64,000 nt of DNA from Paenibacillus brevis (lineage in GTDB: Bacteria > Bacillota > Bacilli > Paenibacillales > Paenibacillaceae): positions 100,472 through 164,471 of the forward strand of contig NZ_JAHLQJ010000014.1 in the NCBI RefSeq assembly GCF_018919145.1. The letters run 5' to 3'. The notes under the pieces were generated by a model. The model searched no databases, had not been told where the DNA came from, and was given only the letters and a program-made list of their open reading frames with translations. The translations under genes were made by a program, and so were the position numbers. Positions 41,840-51,140 of the stretch are shown here, piece after piece. The number at the start of each line of letters is the position of its first letter. Position 1 is the stretch's first letter.

Positions 41840-44368
41840 TTAGCGCGCTCCATCCGGCCGGACTTTACGAGTAGCCTGCGCAGTCGATGGATCATCGGGC
41901 CAATAATGCTTAGGATAACGCCCCTTCAGATCCTTTTTGACTTCAAAATAAGTATGCTGCCAAAAGCTTGCCAGATCGGAGGTTACCTGTACCGGACGGC
42001 TTGCCGGAGACAATAAATGAAGGGCAACAGGAACTGTTCCGTAGCCGATCCTTGGCGTGTTCAGCATGCCGAATACCTCCTGAAGCCGAACGGCTGCGAA
42101 GGGATTTCCTTGACTGTCATACTGCAGCTGAATTTTGGAGCCGCTCGGCACAGTCAGATGGCTTGGAGCTTCCCGATCCAACTCCCGGCACAGTTCCCAG
42201 CCAAGCCGCGTCTCGAGGATCGTCAGCATCGGCAAGGATTGCAGATCTCTTTTCTTCTTCATTTCAGTAACATAGGGCAGGAACCATTCCTCCGCCTGCT
42301 TCGCTAAGGCCTCATCCGATACATCCGGCCATTTGGAATTCAGTTCTCTCAGAAATAATATTCTTGACTGAAGCTGTCTTGCCTTTGGATTCCATGGCAG
42401 GACCTGTGAGCCCTGCTCCGTAATGACCCGAATAAGCGCCTGCTGAATCAAGCCTGGGTCAGGGTTGGGATCCGGGATCTCCTTGAGCACGAGCGCGCCC
42501 AGTGTCAGTGTCTTTCTTGCCCGTACAACCCCTGCCTGTTCATCCCACTCAGCTGTCCGGTTCTCTGTGATTTCATCTTGATAGAACTCACTTAACCAGG
42601 ACTCCTCGAATGGAGCCGCAAGCCATATACGGCTCTCTATGCCCCCATCATCGACATCGGCAATAGCAAGATAGGATTCAGCAGCAAGCGGATCACCACG
42701 ATGAAAGGCTGCCCCGCGGCCGCTTCTCAGCAGATAGCGGCCATCCGACCGCCGCTTGGCCATCCGATCGGGATAAGCAAAAGAAACAAGCAGGCCGCAG
42801 TAGCGCTCCCAATCCGCTTCGGGAGCAGGAGCCGGCCCGCCGGAGAACTGATCAGCCAGCGCTCGCTCCCACTGCTTGCTTGCCAGATCTATTCGGCGCA
42901 TCGCACCTTCATCCACTAAGAGGGAAGATGCGCCGCCCTTCGGCTTGCGTTCGGACCTTGCCTCCATAAGCGCGCCAAGATGATCCCTCAGGTCTGCGCC
43001 GCCCTTAAGCGCGCCGGGCTCCTCCAGCAGACCTGCCAGAAGGCAAGCGGGCCGGGCAAGGCCCAGCGGCCAGGCGCGCAAGAGCATCTGCGCAAGCCGG
43101 GGATGGAGGCCCAGCCCGGCCAGGCGCCGGCCATGGGCCATGAGGCGGCCGGCTTGATCGAGCGCGCCAAGCTGGCCAAGCAGCTGGATGGCTTGGCCAT
43201 AGGGCGCCTGAGGCGGAGGATCGAGCCAGGCAAGCTCGTCCGGGCCGGAGGCGCCCCACGCCGCGAGCTCCAGCGCAAGCGGCGTAAGATCCGCCTCCAG
43301 GATCTCCGGAGGCGTTGCGGGGCTTAGCGCCCGGTCCTCCGCCTCGCTCCAGAGGCGGTAGCACACACCGGGCGCTGTGCGGCCGGCACGGCCGCGCCGC
43401 TGGTCGGCGGAGTCCCGTGCCGCAGGCACCGTGACAAGCCGACTCATGCCCGTGCGCGGCGAGAACAGCGCGGTGCGCCGCAGGCCGCAGTCGATCACCG
43501 CCGTGATACCGGGCACCGTCAGGCTGGTCTCGGCGATCGACGTGGCAAGCACCACCTTGCGGCAGCCTGCCGCCGCCTCGGCAAGAGCACGCTGCTGCTC
43601 CTGCTGGGGCAGCGCCCCATACAGCGGCGCAACCTCTACCCCGGGCGGCAATATGCCCCCGGCCAGCGCCGCTTGGGCCCGTCGAATTTCATTCGCGCCG
43701 GGCAAGAACACCAGCACGCCGCCCTCCCTCTCGGCCAGCGCCCGCCGCACCGTCCTTGCCACCGCCGCATCCAGCGGCTCCTGGCTCGGACGTCCCGCAT
43801 AGACCGTCTCGACCGGGTACATCACGCCCCGGCTCTCGACGACCGGCGCGCCGCCAAGCAGCGCCGCAACCGGCTCCGCATCCAGTGTCGCCGACATCAC
43901 GAGCAGCCGCAGATCATCCCGCAGCAGCTCACGGCTTTGAAGTGTCAACGCCAGCCCAAGATCTGCGTGGATGCTCCGCTCATGAAATTCATCGAATATA
44001 ATTAGCCCGATCCCGGTCAAGGCGGGGTCATGCTGGAGCATTCGTGTCAGGATTCCTTCGGTTACCACCGTGATTCGCGTGCGGGAAGAGGCCTTGCTCT
44101 CGCTTCGGATCCGGTAGCCGACCGTCTCTCCAACCGCCTCGCCAAGCTGTGCAGCCATATAGACAGCTGCTGATCTGGCTGCCATTCTGCGGGGCTCAAG
44201 CAGAATTACCCCCATGCCGTGCATCCAGGGCGTTTGGAGCAGCTCCAGCGGTGTCCGGGTTGTCTTTCCCGCTCCCGGCTCAGCGATCAGGACCGCTGCT
44301 CCCGAATGTTCCAAATGCTGCTTTATCTCAGGTATGACTTCATCAATCGGCATTCTAATCTGATTCAT
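41840..44368 (-). CDS. hrpB: ATP-dependent RNA helicase HrpB
   Basis: 842 aa, the usual size. DEAH-type motifs: GAGKTTRTPLEL (I), DEFHERS (II), VMSATLDAEPV (III), and QRRGRAGR in DQRRGRAGRTAPGVCYRL (VI); the HA2, OB and HrpB C-terminal domains follow. The biological role is unknown. The stretch 42,980-43,900 is markedly GC-rich, with Ala/Arg/Gly-rich coding. AAGGAG lies 9 bases before the ATG. Confidence 0.95.
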   Translation of the reverse strand: MNQIRMPIDEVIPEIKQHLEHSGAAVLIAEPGAGKTTRTPLELLQTPWMHGMGVILLEPRRMAARSAAVYMAAQLGEAVGETVGYRIRSESKASSRTRITVVTEGILTRMLQHDPALTGIGLIIFDEFHERSIHADLGLALTLQSRELLRDDLRLLVMSATLDAEPVAALLGGAPVVESRGVMYPVETVYAGRPSQEPLDAAVARTVRRALAEREGGVLVFLPGANEIRRAQAALAGGILPPGVEVAPLYGALPQQEQQRALAEAAAGCRKVVLATSIAETSLTVPGITAVIDCGLRRTALFSPRTGMSRLVTVPAARDSADQRRGRAGRTAPGVCYRLWSEAEDRALSPATPPEILEADLTPLALELAAWGASGPDELAWLDPPPQAPYGQAIQLLGQLGALDQAGRLMAHGRRLAGLGLHPRLAQMLLRAWPLGLARPACLLAGLLEEPGALKGGADLRDHLGALMEARSERKPKGGASSLLVDEGAMRRIDLASKQWERALADQFSGGPAPAPEADWERYCGLLVSFAYPDRMAKRRSDGRYLLRSGRGAAFHRGDPLAAESYLAIADVDDGGIESRIWLAAPFEESWLSEFYQDEITENRTAEWDEQAGVVRARKTLTLGALVLKEIPDPNPDPGLIQQALIRVITEQGSQVLPWNPKARQLQSRILFLRELNSKWPDVSDEALAKQAEEWFLPYVTEMKKKRDLQSLPMLTILETRLGWELCRELDREAPSHLTVPSGSKIQLQYDSQGNPFAAVRLQEVFGMLNTPRIGYGTVPVALHLLSPASRPVQVTSDLASFWQHTYFEVKKDLKGRYPKHYWPDDPSTAQATRKVRPDGAR

Positions 44369-44564
44369 TCTGATCTCCTTGCTCAGCTTATATCCTTTTC
44401 TACGCAGCCTTGTAATTAATATATCATCACAGCAATTTTACCATAGCTGTCATCCCTGATCATGGAATCATTTCCGTCCGATAAAGGCGAGTTCTTTTCG
44501 GCATGCAGATTGGCTTGTATAATATTAAAATGACATTTCTTGATACAAGGGGAAGTGAACTGGG

Positions 44565-45554
44565 ATGAATTCAACAAAAAGAGGACGATTCGCACCGACG
44601 CCCTCTGGAGACATGCATCTGGGAAACGCAAAAATCGCCCTGCTCTCATGGCTGCAAATGCGTGCGGCAAACGGCGTGTTCCTATTGCGCATTGAGGACA
44701 TTGATCATCAGCGCTCCAGACCGGAAAAATCCGTGCAAATCATCGACGACCTGTGCTGGCTTGGTCTGGATTGGGATGAAGGCCCCGGAGCTCAAGAACC
44801 CCATTCTCCTTATTTTCAGAGCCGGCGGCTGGAGTTGTACGCTGAGGCGCTGAATCGGCTGGAGGCTGAAGGGCTTCTCTACCCATGCTATTGCAGCCGG
44901 GCCGAGCTTCATAGCATTGCAGGCGCTCCTCACGGATTGGCATCGGAAGGCGCTCCCTATTCCGGAGCCTGCCGGCAGTTGACGAAGGCAGAGCGTGCTG
45001 AGCGCGCTCGAAAGAAGACGCCTTCCCTGCGCTTTGCTCTGCCGGAAGTGCCGCAGGATCAATTACTGCGCTTTCAGGATGGCATTTCCGGAGTTCAGCA
45101 ATTTCCGCCGGGCCGCGGCGGTGACTTTGTCGTTCGCCGGGCTGACGGCATGTATTCTTATCAGTTAGCCGTAACGGTTGATGATGCCCTGATGGAGATC
45201 ACGAACGTACTTCGTGGAGATGATCTCTTAGATTCCACACCAAGACAAATCCAGCTCTATCGCGCGCTCGGCTGGGGAGAACAGATCCCTTCTTTTGCTC
45301 ATGCCCCGTTATTGCTCGGGGCCGATGGCACCAGGCTTGCCAAGCGCCACGGCGATCTGAGTATTGCCGGTCTGCGCAGCGCCGGAGTTCGGCCGACGGC
45401 CCTCATAGGGTGGCTTGCATACGTTAGCGGACTTATCGACCGTTTCGAGCCGCTAATGGCTTCAGATTTGATTGCAGAATTCACGCTTGAGAAGATTGAT
45501 AAGGAACCATTTATCGTGACCGGGCAAGCATTAAGCATACTGTACAAAAACTGA
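44565..45554 (+). CDS. gluQ: Glutamyl-Q tRNA(Asp) synthetase GluQRS
   Basis: 329 aa. Class I signature [12 protein letters not shown] (HIGH-like) near residue 12, zinc ligands CYCSRAELH and YSGACRQL (Cys, Cys, Tyr, Cys) near 108-143, and KRHGD as the KMSKS-like loop near 263. No anticodon-binding domain, as expected. It attaches Glu to queuosine at position 34 of tRNA(Asp). AGGGGAAG precedes the ATG. Single gene with terminator. Confidence 0.95.
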   Translation: MNSTKRGRFAPTPSGDMHLGNAKIALLSWLQMRAANGVFLLRIEDIDHQRSRPEKSVQIIDDLCWLGLDWDEGPGAQEPHSPYFQSRRLELYAEALNRLEAEGLLYPCYCSRAELHSIAGAPHGLASEGAPYSGACRQLTKAERAERARKKTPSLRFALPEVPQDQLLRFQDGISGVQQFPPGRGGDFVVRRADGMYSYQLAVTVDDALMEITNVLRGDDLLDSTPRQIQLYRALGWGEQIPSFAHAPLLLGADGTRLAKRHGDLSIAGLRSAGVRPTALIGWLAYVSGLIDRFEPLMASDLIAEFTLEKIDKEPFIVTGQALSILYKN

Positions 45555-45571
45555 GTTGTGATTCAAGCAAA

Positions 45572-45605
45572 AAGGGAGACCCGATTTCGGGCTCTCCCTT
45601 CCTAT
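45572..45605 (+). terminator. Terminator of gluQ
   Basis: AAGGGAGACCCG / CGGGCTCTCCCTT stem then a T-rich tract. Confidence 0.85.
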
Positions 45606-45613
45606 TTTTTATA

Positions 45614-45829
45614 GAGGTTGTTCAAAAAGTCGTCTTTTGATCATGAAGGTTTTCATGAGGATCATTCGACGTAGAATCTCGCGTTCACCCTCGAACTTCA
45701 ACGGATGCTTACAGGGTATGCTTCCTTAGGAAGCATTTCGCTCATGTAAGGTCTGCCTGCACTCCGTTCCCCTTCTTCGGGTCCCCGCAGCCTTCCCGGT
45801 ACTGAAAAGCCGACTTTATGAACACGCAC
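45614..45829. repeat. MITE-like element family B (complete copy)
   Basis: About 216 bp with terminal inverted repeats of about 21 bases: GGTTGTTCAAAAAGTCGTCTT at 45616-45636 and the complement of GCGTGTTCATAAAGTCGGCTT at 45807-45827, four to five mismatches. There is no open frame. Its right end touches the stop codon of the SDR gene. The left end recurs in part at 59044-59095. Confidence 0.65.
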
Positions 45830-46636
45830 TTAGAGCAGTGACTCCGCGCCGTCGATCACAATCCGGGCACCGGTGATATGCTTTGATTCGTCGGATGCAA
45901 GAAACGCGACCAGATCAGCCACATTTTCAGGTTGACCGGGACCGTCAGCCAGAGGCTGCGAGCCTTGGGGATATTCAACCGGAATGACAATCTCGTCCAG
46001 TTCGTCGCTGACCTCGGTACTCGAATCAATGTTCGTGGCGATAGCACCCGGGCAAATAGAGTTGACCCGGATTTTGAACTTCGCGAGCTCCAATGCCGCC
46101 ATTTTTGAAAATGCCACCTGCCCTGCCTTTGTCGTACTATAAGCCGTCATTCCAAAGCCGGAGAACCTGTCGTTCCCATTGATCGAGCTGGTAATAATGA
46201 TGCTTCCGCCGCCTTGCTGTTTTAAATGGGGAACTGTATGTTTAACCGTCAGGAAGGTTCCATTCAGGTTGATTCGCATCGTCCGCTCCCAATCCTCGAA
46301 GCTCATCTCTTCCACTGGAGCCAGTGTACCGTTAATTCCAGCGTTGGCGAACACAATATCGATTCCGCCGAAAGCCTCGACAGTCTCATTCACCGCCTGC
46401 TCCACCCGCTGCGGATCGGAGATATCAACATCAAATGCCCTGGACACTCCACGGTAAATTTGATTGATTTGGTGTTCGGTTGTGCGCGTTCGATCATTAA
46501 GCAGATCAAAGAGCGCAACTTTGGCTCCTTCACTGGCCAGTTTGATTGCAGCCGCTTTGCCGATCCCGGAGCCCGCGCCTGTCACAATTGCCGTCTTGCC
46601 CTGAAATCGTTGACGGATTCCGTTATTTTCAGCCAT
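45830..46636 (-). CDS. Short-chain dehydrogenase/reductase (SDR)
   Basis: 268 aa from ATG 46636 (TAGGAGCG upstream). TGAGSGIG cofactor loop, NAG in FANAGING, Ser in TSSINGND and YSTTKAG near residue 175. Similar to glucose dehydrogenases or levodione reductase-like SDRs; substrate not known. The family B element begins at its stop codon, and may take the place of a terminator. Confidence 0.9.
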   Translation of the reverse strand: MAENNGIRQRFQGKTAIVTGAGSGIGKAAAIKLASEGAKVALFDLLNDRTRTTEHQINQIYRGVSRAFDVDISDPQRVEQAVNETVEAFGGIDIVFANAGINGTLAPVEEMSFEDWERTMRINLNGTFLTVKHTVPHLKQQGGGSIIITSSINGNDRFSGFGMTAYSTTKAGQVAFSKMAALELAKFKIRVNSICPGAIATNIDSSTEVSDELDEIVIPVEYPQGSQPLADGPGQPENVADLVAFLASDESKHITGARIVIDGAESLL

Positions 46637-46735
46637 GATGATACACGCTCCTATTTTCAGTATGGGGAATTGACTTAGGTTAGCACCTGTCTCAAGATTA
46701 CCCATAAAGGGGGGCGTTTTAATCACCGAACAAGC

Positions 46736-47374
46736 TTATAAATCCCTCGTACCGTATGCTTTGCATGAGATAATATAGGAAATGACGGAGGCCAAAAGCG
46801 TCAGCAGGATCAGAAAAATCCAGGATAAGCCCGGCTGCGCAAGAAATCTGTCCTGTAAAAACTGAGAATCCGATTCTGTCAGCAGCCAGGTCGCAGCTCC
46901 ATTCGCCAGCATAATCGTGATCATCATCACGACATTTACCACTTGAAACCCCTTGAGCCCAAGCCAGTAGAAGAAAGGCAGATAAATGGACAAAAAAATA
47001 ATCATGGAAAGAAAGGTTCCCGCAATCAGCATCAAATCTAAATGAACCGGGCGTCCGTACAGCAAATCGGAAGCAAAATTCATAGCTGTTGAAATCAGCA
47101 CTGCTGCCACGATAAAGATCATTGAAGAGAGATATTTGGACAAGACAAGACGATTCCTTGGAACGGGCAGGCTAACCAAGAACTGTTGTGCTGAACGCTG
47201 CGAATCCGAGCTAATGCCTAGAATGAGCAATAATCCCGGGAACAGACTGTAAATGAGGGTCTGATTATCCTTCTGCACTACTCCCGAGAAGACAATCGCA
47301 TAAATGGCCAAAAGCCAGATAAAACGCCGAATTAACAAAATGTCTTTTCTCACCAAGCCTCCAATGCTATGCAT
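46736..47374 (-). CDS. ABC-2 type transporter permease
   Basis: 212 aa, six hydrophobic helices, typical of the short ABC-2 permeases paired with GntR/YtrA-type operons. Start ATG 47374 lies inside the 3' end of the ATPase gene. Sequence begins MHSIGGLVRKDILLIRRF. Export of an antibiotic or envelope compound is the usual role of such systems, an inference. Confidence 0.88.
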   Translation of the reverse strand: MHSIGGLVRKDILLIRRFIWLLAIYAIVFSGVVQKDNQTLIYSLFPGLLLILGISSDSQRSAQQFLVSLPVPRNRLVLSKYLSSMIFIVAAVLISTAMNFASDLLYGRPVHLDLMLIAGTFLSMIIFLSIYLPFFYWLGLKGFQVVNVVMMITIMLANGAATWLLTESDSQFLQDRFLAQPGLSWIFLILLTLLASVISYIISCKAYGTRDL

Positions 47375-48233
47375 ATGCCTTCCCTCCCTTAGCCGTATAA
47401 TACATAATATCTTCAAGTGTTGGCTGGTGATAAAGGGCGCTGCTGCCAAAGATCGATTGGAGCCGGCTGCCGTCAGCAGTAAGTCCCTCGAATCCAAAAT
47501 CCGTCTCACGCAGTCCGATAAACTCCTTACGGGTATCTGCGTCAAGCAGCTCCTTGCTGCCCTTAACAATCAAATGCCGTTCAAGGATCTCGTCCTTTGT
47601 CTCGGAGAAGACCAGCTTTCCCCGATGAATGAAGGTAATATAGTCCGCTACCTTATCCAGATCCGTCGTCAAATGGGTTGAGAACAGTACCGTCCGCTTC
47701 TCATCCTGAATGAATTCCGCCAACAAATCGAGCAGCTCTCTGCGGAATACCGGGTCCAGACCTGCCGTTGGCTCATCCATAATGAGCAGGTCCGGATGAT
47801 GTGAAAACGCTAGTGCCAAAGCAAATTTTGTCTTCATTCCCTTCGAGCAGTCCTTGATCTTTTTCTTTACAGGCAGTTCAAAGCGATCCAGATATTCCTT
47901 AAATATCTCTTCATCCCAGCGAGGATAGAACGATTTGAAAATCTCCTTCATTTGCCCAAGGGATAAGCAGTCATAGTAAATATTCTCATCCGAAACATAA
48001 CCAATATTCGCTCTATATGCTGCTCCGGCAATCCCTGCTCTTTCCCCGTGAATGGTGATGCTGCCTTGATCTGGCGCGACCATCCCCATCAGCATTTTAA
48101 TGAATGTACTCTTACCCGCACCGTTTGGACCAATTAGCCCGGTGATATAACCCCTCGGCACAGAAAACGACACCTGTTCCAGCGCAAAACCACTCATTCG
48201 CTTGCTCAATCCCTGAACATCAATTGCTGTCAT
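47367..48233 (-). CDS. ABC transporter ATP-binding protein of the GntR operon
   Basis: 288 aa. Walker A GPNGAGKSTFIK near residue 38, signature CSKGMKTKFALA (LSGGQ replaced by CSKGM, as in other YtrB/EcsA-like proteins) near 136, Walker B LLIMDEPTAGLDP near 158. Its ATG 48233 overlaps the GntR gene stop. It forms an operon with the regulator and the permease, as in ytrABC. Confidence 0.92.
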   Translation of the reverse strand: MTAIDVQGLSKRMSGFALEQVSFSVPRGYITGLIGPNGAGKSTFIKMLMGMVAPDQGSITIHGERAGIAGAAYRANIGYVSDENIYYDCLSLGQMKEIFKSFYPRWDEEIFKEYLDRFELPVKKKIKDCSKGMKTKFALALAFSHHPDLLIMDEPTAGLDPVFRRELLDLLAEFIQDEKRTVLFSTHLTTDLDKVADYITFIHRGKLVFSETKDEILERHLIVKGSKELLDADTRKEFIGLRETDFGFEGLTADGSRLQSIFGSSALYHQPTLEDIMYYTAKGGKAYA

Positions 48234-48624
48234 ACCCGATCTCTCCTTCTTGATCCAATAATCTGATCCAATCGATAAGCTCATTCGTACTTAACGGAAT
48301 GCTGCGGCACTCGGTAAGCAATTCCTGAATTCTCTCTTCGATCAGGCGCATCCGTTGTTCACGGATAAACTCCGGACTGCCTCCCGATACGAAAGACCCC
48401 TTGCCTACCATGGAGTCGATTAGCCCTTCAGATTCCAGCTCGCTGTAAGCGCGCTTGGTCGTAATGACACTAATCTGCAGATCCTTCGCAAGCTGCCGGA
48501 TCGACGGCAACGGAGTTCCCGGAAGCAATTCTCCTTGCAATATGCTAGCCCTTATCTGTCTCACGATTTGCAAGTAGATAGGCTCTCCTGAAGAGGGATT
48601 CAATAATATATTCATTCGGCTCAT
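48220..48624 (-). CDS. GntR-family regulator, YtrA subfamily
   Basis: 134 aa from ATG 48624. N-terminal winged helix: EPIYLQIVRQIRASILQGEL, LPSIRQLAKDLQISVITTKRAYSELESEGLI; a short C-terminal dimerisation part, which is the mark of the YtrA subfamily. In B. subtilis YtrA represses the ytr ABC operon; the palindrome at 48644-48664 is a likely operator. It heads the ABC operon. Confidence 0.92.
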   Translation of the reverse strand: MSRMNILLNPSSGEPIYLQIVRQIRASILQGELLPGTPLPSIRQLAKDLQISVITTKRAYSELESEGLIDSMVGKGSFVSGGSPEFIREQRMRLIEERIQELLTECRSIPLSTNELIDWIRLLDQEGEIGYDSN

Positions 48625-48643
48625 CACCGCCCCATCCACTAAA

Positions 48644-48664
48644 GTGTATATATACAATATACAC
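48644..48664. promoter_or_regulatory. Candidate YtrA-type operator
   Basis: GTGTATAT (48644-48651) and ATATACAC (48657-48664) around ATACA, 20 bp before the regulator start and lying over the likely promoter. The AGTGTA..TACAC pattern fits YtrA-subfamily sites. A second TATACACATT half follows at about 48667. Confidence 0.6.
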
Positions 48665-48684
48665 ATTATACACATTGAACGCAA

Positions 48685-48713
48685 CAAAAAACCTCACCTA
48701 ATTTAGATGAGGT
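48685..48713 (-). terminator. Terminator of the 257-aa gene
   Basis: ACCTCA / TGAGGT stem around an A/T-rich loop, then TTTTTTG on the minus strand. Confidence 0.65.
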
Positions 48714-48731
48714 CTATGATACGTAACGCAT

Positions 48732-49505
48732 TTAAAGACATTCATTAGGTGCTTCGACTGATGAAGAATGCATCAGCCACAGCTCCAGCATCTCCTGAAA
48801 TTTATGTCGGCTTGAAGGAGAAGCGATCAGCCAATCCTCCCTGTCCCCTGTGCTTTCTCGCAGGATCCAGTTCATATGATCCGTAGAGACGAATCGCACC
48901 TGATGAAGCTCCAGCTTCTCGCAGCCCGAATGCCTGCCATAGAATAGAATCTCCCCATGAGAGCCGGGCCGCTTCAGACTTCTGGCAAGGGCGATGCTGC
49001 CCTCATGATCCCCGGAATTGATGGCCAGTCTGTTCATGAGTTCATCCAGTTCCATCTCCTTCAAGCGGGAGATCAAGGTATCATACTCATTTCTGGACAG
49101 CAGCATCGCAGGCAAATCCGCTTGATCCTCCTCAGTCCGTATACTCTGACAAGTCTTTTTTGCCCATGCATGACATAACGATTCCCATACTTGCTCTCCG
49201 CACAGCTTAAACGAGGAGGAAGCTTCTCCCATCCGTTCACCAAATATAACCTGCTCTTCACAGCAATGAATGAATTCTTCTCCGGCTTGTTCCTCCAAAT
49301 GATAACGCATCCAACATCCGCGAAAGGAAGAGGCCGTTAAATCAGATACCCAAGCAGGCAGTCTGTCAGGTGCTTGCTCCCAACCATTCGAAGATAAATC
49401 CAGTCTGTTCAACACCTCGCCGATTCCCCAACGGCAAGCGGCCCTGTACAATTCTTCGGCAGATAGAGTTACTTCTTTTCTCTCCGTCACAAAATCCTCC
49501 TGCAT
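48732..49505 (-). CDS. Hypothetical protein, 257 aa
   Basis: Start ATG 49505 with AAGGAGG 7 bases upstream (GTG 49511 lies in that site). A soluble, acidic protein with several Cys and Trp (FIHCCEEQVIFG, FKLCGEQVWESLCHAWAKK). Weak resemblance in layout to ESX-associated EspG-like proteins crossed my mind, but I cannot support it. Single gene with its own terminator. Confidence 0.78.
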   Translation of the reverse strand: MQEDFVTERKEVTLSAEELYRAACRWGIGEVLNRLDLSSNGWEQAPDRLPAWVSDLTASSFRGCWMRYHLEEQAGEEFIHCCEEQVIFGERMGEASSSFKLCGEQVWESLCHAWAKKTCQSIRTEEDQADLPAMLLSRNEYDTLISRLKEMELDELMNRLAINSGDHEGSIALARSLKRPGSHGEILFYGRHSGCEKLELHQVRFVSTDHMNWILRESTGDREDWLIASPSSRHKFQEMLELWLMHSSSVEAPNECL

Positions 49506-49663
49506 ATTCACTCCTCCTTGTTCAAGCCGAAAGTTGATAGATTACATTATAATTGTTACTCCGTCACAAAACATTAATCGAATTATAATGTTATCTTAAT
49601 GAATTTTTAAGATTTCTACTTTACAATGTTTACAATGAGACCACTGTATAGAGGTGATTAACT

Positions 49664-49903
49664 ATGAGAATTCTAATAACTTTCCAAGACAACCAAGTAC
49701 CCGTATATTTTAATACCGATACCAAGCAACCTGTACAGCGCACCTTGAGACTGCTGACCAGCGCGCTCGAGAACAAATATCTGTTTGGTAAAAACGCGCT
49801 GAAAAAATGTCTGGCCTCACTCATCAGTATTGAAATCGAAGGCTCCGAGGCTATCCTTCACAGTCAGAGCGAATTTGATTCACTTGCCCTGTCGCTTTAT
49901 TAA
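49664..49903 (+). CDS. Hypothetical small protein, 79 aa
   Basis: MRILITFQDNQVPVYFNTDT at the start looks like a beta hairpin; then a Leu-rich amphipathic helix (TLRLLTSALENKYLFG). No membrane segment. AGAGGTGATTAACT lies before the ATG. A strong shared terminator follows. Confidence 0.72.
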   Translation: MRILITFQDNQVPVYFNTDTKQPVQRTLRLLTSALENKYLFGKNALKKCLASLISIEIEGSEAILHSQSEFDSLALSLY

Positions 49904-49930
49904 ATTTAAACCAAACGATGATCCAATAAG

Positions 49931-49969
49931 AAGAAGCAGCCGCCGGAGCCTTCCGGCGGCTGCTTCTTT
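49931..49969. terminator. Strong bidirectional terminator
   Basis: AAGAAGCAGCCGCCGGA and its complement around GCCT; it separates the 79-aa gene and the 43-aa gene on the opposite strand, whose stop codon lies at its edge. Confidence 0.9.
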
Positions 49970-50099
49970 ATTTCTGGATGGCTTCTTCCTCTCCCAACGC
50001 CTTTTCAATCCGGATCAACAACAGCTTCAATAAATTGATCCGCATCGGCTCATAGGTACAGGTGTTAATTTTATAGATCAGGAAGCGATCAATCCCCAT
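49968..50099 (-). CDS. Small protein, 43 aa
   Basis: ATG 50099 with AAGGAGG 8 bases upstream; ends TAA at 49968, immediately before the terminator. The peptide starts MGIDRFLIYKINTC and continues with a Leu/Ile-rich amphipathic helix (INLLKLLLIRIEKALG) and an acidic end. The ribosome site and terminator make it a likely real gene, but the family is unknown. No such gene would be found with a usual 60-codon limit. Confidence 0.65.
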   Translation of the reverse strand: MGIDRFLIYKINTCTYEPMRINLLKLLLIRIEKALGEEEAIQK

Positions 50100-50255
50100 T
50101 TCCATCCCCTCCTTGGAATTCAGTCTCACCCGACGGGACATTTCCCTCTGCTTCTTATACCCCTAATATAAACCGTTCCCAAGCTTTTAAACGGGTCTGC
50201 TCTTGTTTGGACAAAGGTTCCAAGGAGTCGACAGAATCTTACCCGCCCTTCCATT

Positions 50256-50284
50256 TTGTAACCGTTCTCTCAACGTACTATAAT
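50256..50284 (+). promoter_or_regulatory. Sigma-A promoter of the esterase gene
   Basis: TTGTAA (50256-50261), 17-bp spacer, TATAAT (50279-50284); 61 bp before the ATG. Confidence 0.7.
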
Positions 50285-50345
50285 GGAAATAGCATGCACT
50301 CATCATACATAGAAGCCACGGCTTCCACCAGGAGGAGATTATTTT

Positions 50346-51140
50346 ATGGCTCTTATGCAAGTTCGCTTTTTTTCGGATGTACTGGGAATCAGCACCTCAA
50401 TGACTGTTATTTTGCCAGAGACCACTCATGGACAAATCGGAATGAAAGGACTAAGCAGCGATGGGCTTCATCCTACACTGTATCTGCTTCATGGCATGTC
50501 TGATGATGACACTATCTGGCTGCGCAGAACCTCGATTGAACGCTACGTTTCAAAGCTGGGTTTAGCCGTAGTTATGCCGCAAGTCGACCTAAGCTTCTAT
50601 ACAGATATGGCGGAAGGCAATCGTTACTGGACCTTTATCAGTGAAGAACTTCCTGCAAAATGCCGTTCCTTCTTCCCGCTCTCCAGCTGCAAGGAGGATA
50701 ATTTTGTTGCAGGCTTATCTATGGGGGGATACGGCGCCTTCAAGCTCGCGCTTCGCCGGCCTGATATGTTCGCTGCGGCAGCAAGTCTTTCCGGGGCACT
50801 TCATATATCGGGTACCTTGATGAGAGAAGATGAAGAGTCGCAGAGGGCTCGCTTGTTCAGACGCATTTTCGGAACGGAAGGTCCAGCTGGGACGGACAAT
50901 GATCTGATCCACTTGCTCGGGAATTTCCAGTCAGATGAACAGCGTCAATTGCTTCCAAGTCTGTATCAATGCTGCGGGACGGAGGATTTTCTATACCAGG
51001 ATAATCTGATCTTCCGGGATGCCTGCCTTCGTGCGGGCCTGGAACTGACCTATAAGGAAGGACCGGGCGCCCATGACTGGGAATACTGGGACGCCCGAAT
51101 TCAGGATGTATTGCAATGGCTGCCATTGCGTCAATCCTGA
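50346..51140 (+). CDS. Esterase, EstA/esterase D-like alpha/beta hydrolase
   Basis: 264 aa. [20 protein letters not shown] near residue 46, nucleophile elbow [14 protein letters not shown] near 122, Asp in CCGTEDFLY near 215 and His in GAHDWEYWD near 246. The family includes tributyrin esterase EstA and acetylxylan-like esterases. AGGAGGAG lies before the ATG. It is convergent with the RsgA paralog, whose stop lies one base after its own. Confidence 0.92.
   Translation: MALMQVRFFSDVLGISTSMTVILPETTHGQIGMKGLSSDGLHPTLYLLHGMSDDDTIWLRRTSIERYVSKLGLAVVMPQVDLSFYTDMAEGNRYWTFISEELPAKCRSFFPLSSCKEDNFVAGLSMGGYGAFKLALRRPDMFAAAASLSGALHISGTLMREDEESQRARLFRRIFGTEGPAGTDNDLIHLLGNFQSDEQRQLLPSLYQCCGTEDFLYQDNLIFRDACLRAGLELTYKEGPGAHDWEYWDARIQDVLQWLPLRQS

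Noticed and set aside
42980..43900. GC-rich block in hrpB as a foreign insertion
   Set aside because: The HrpB domain order is continuous through it, so it is native coding sequence with biased composition.
48732..49505. EspG-like ESX chaperone
   Set aside because: Only a vague likeness; no WXG100 or ESX genes nearby and no shared motif that I can name.
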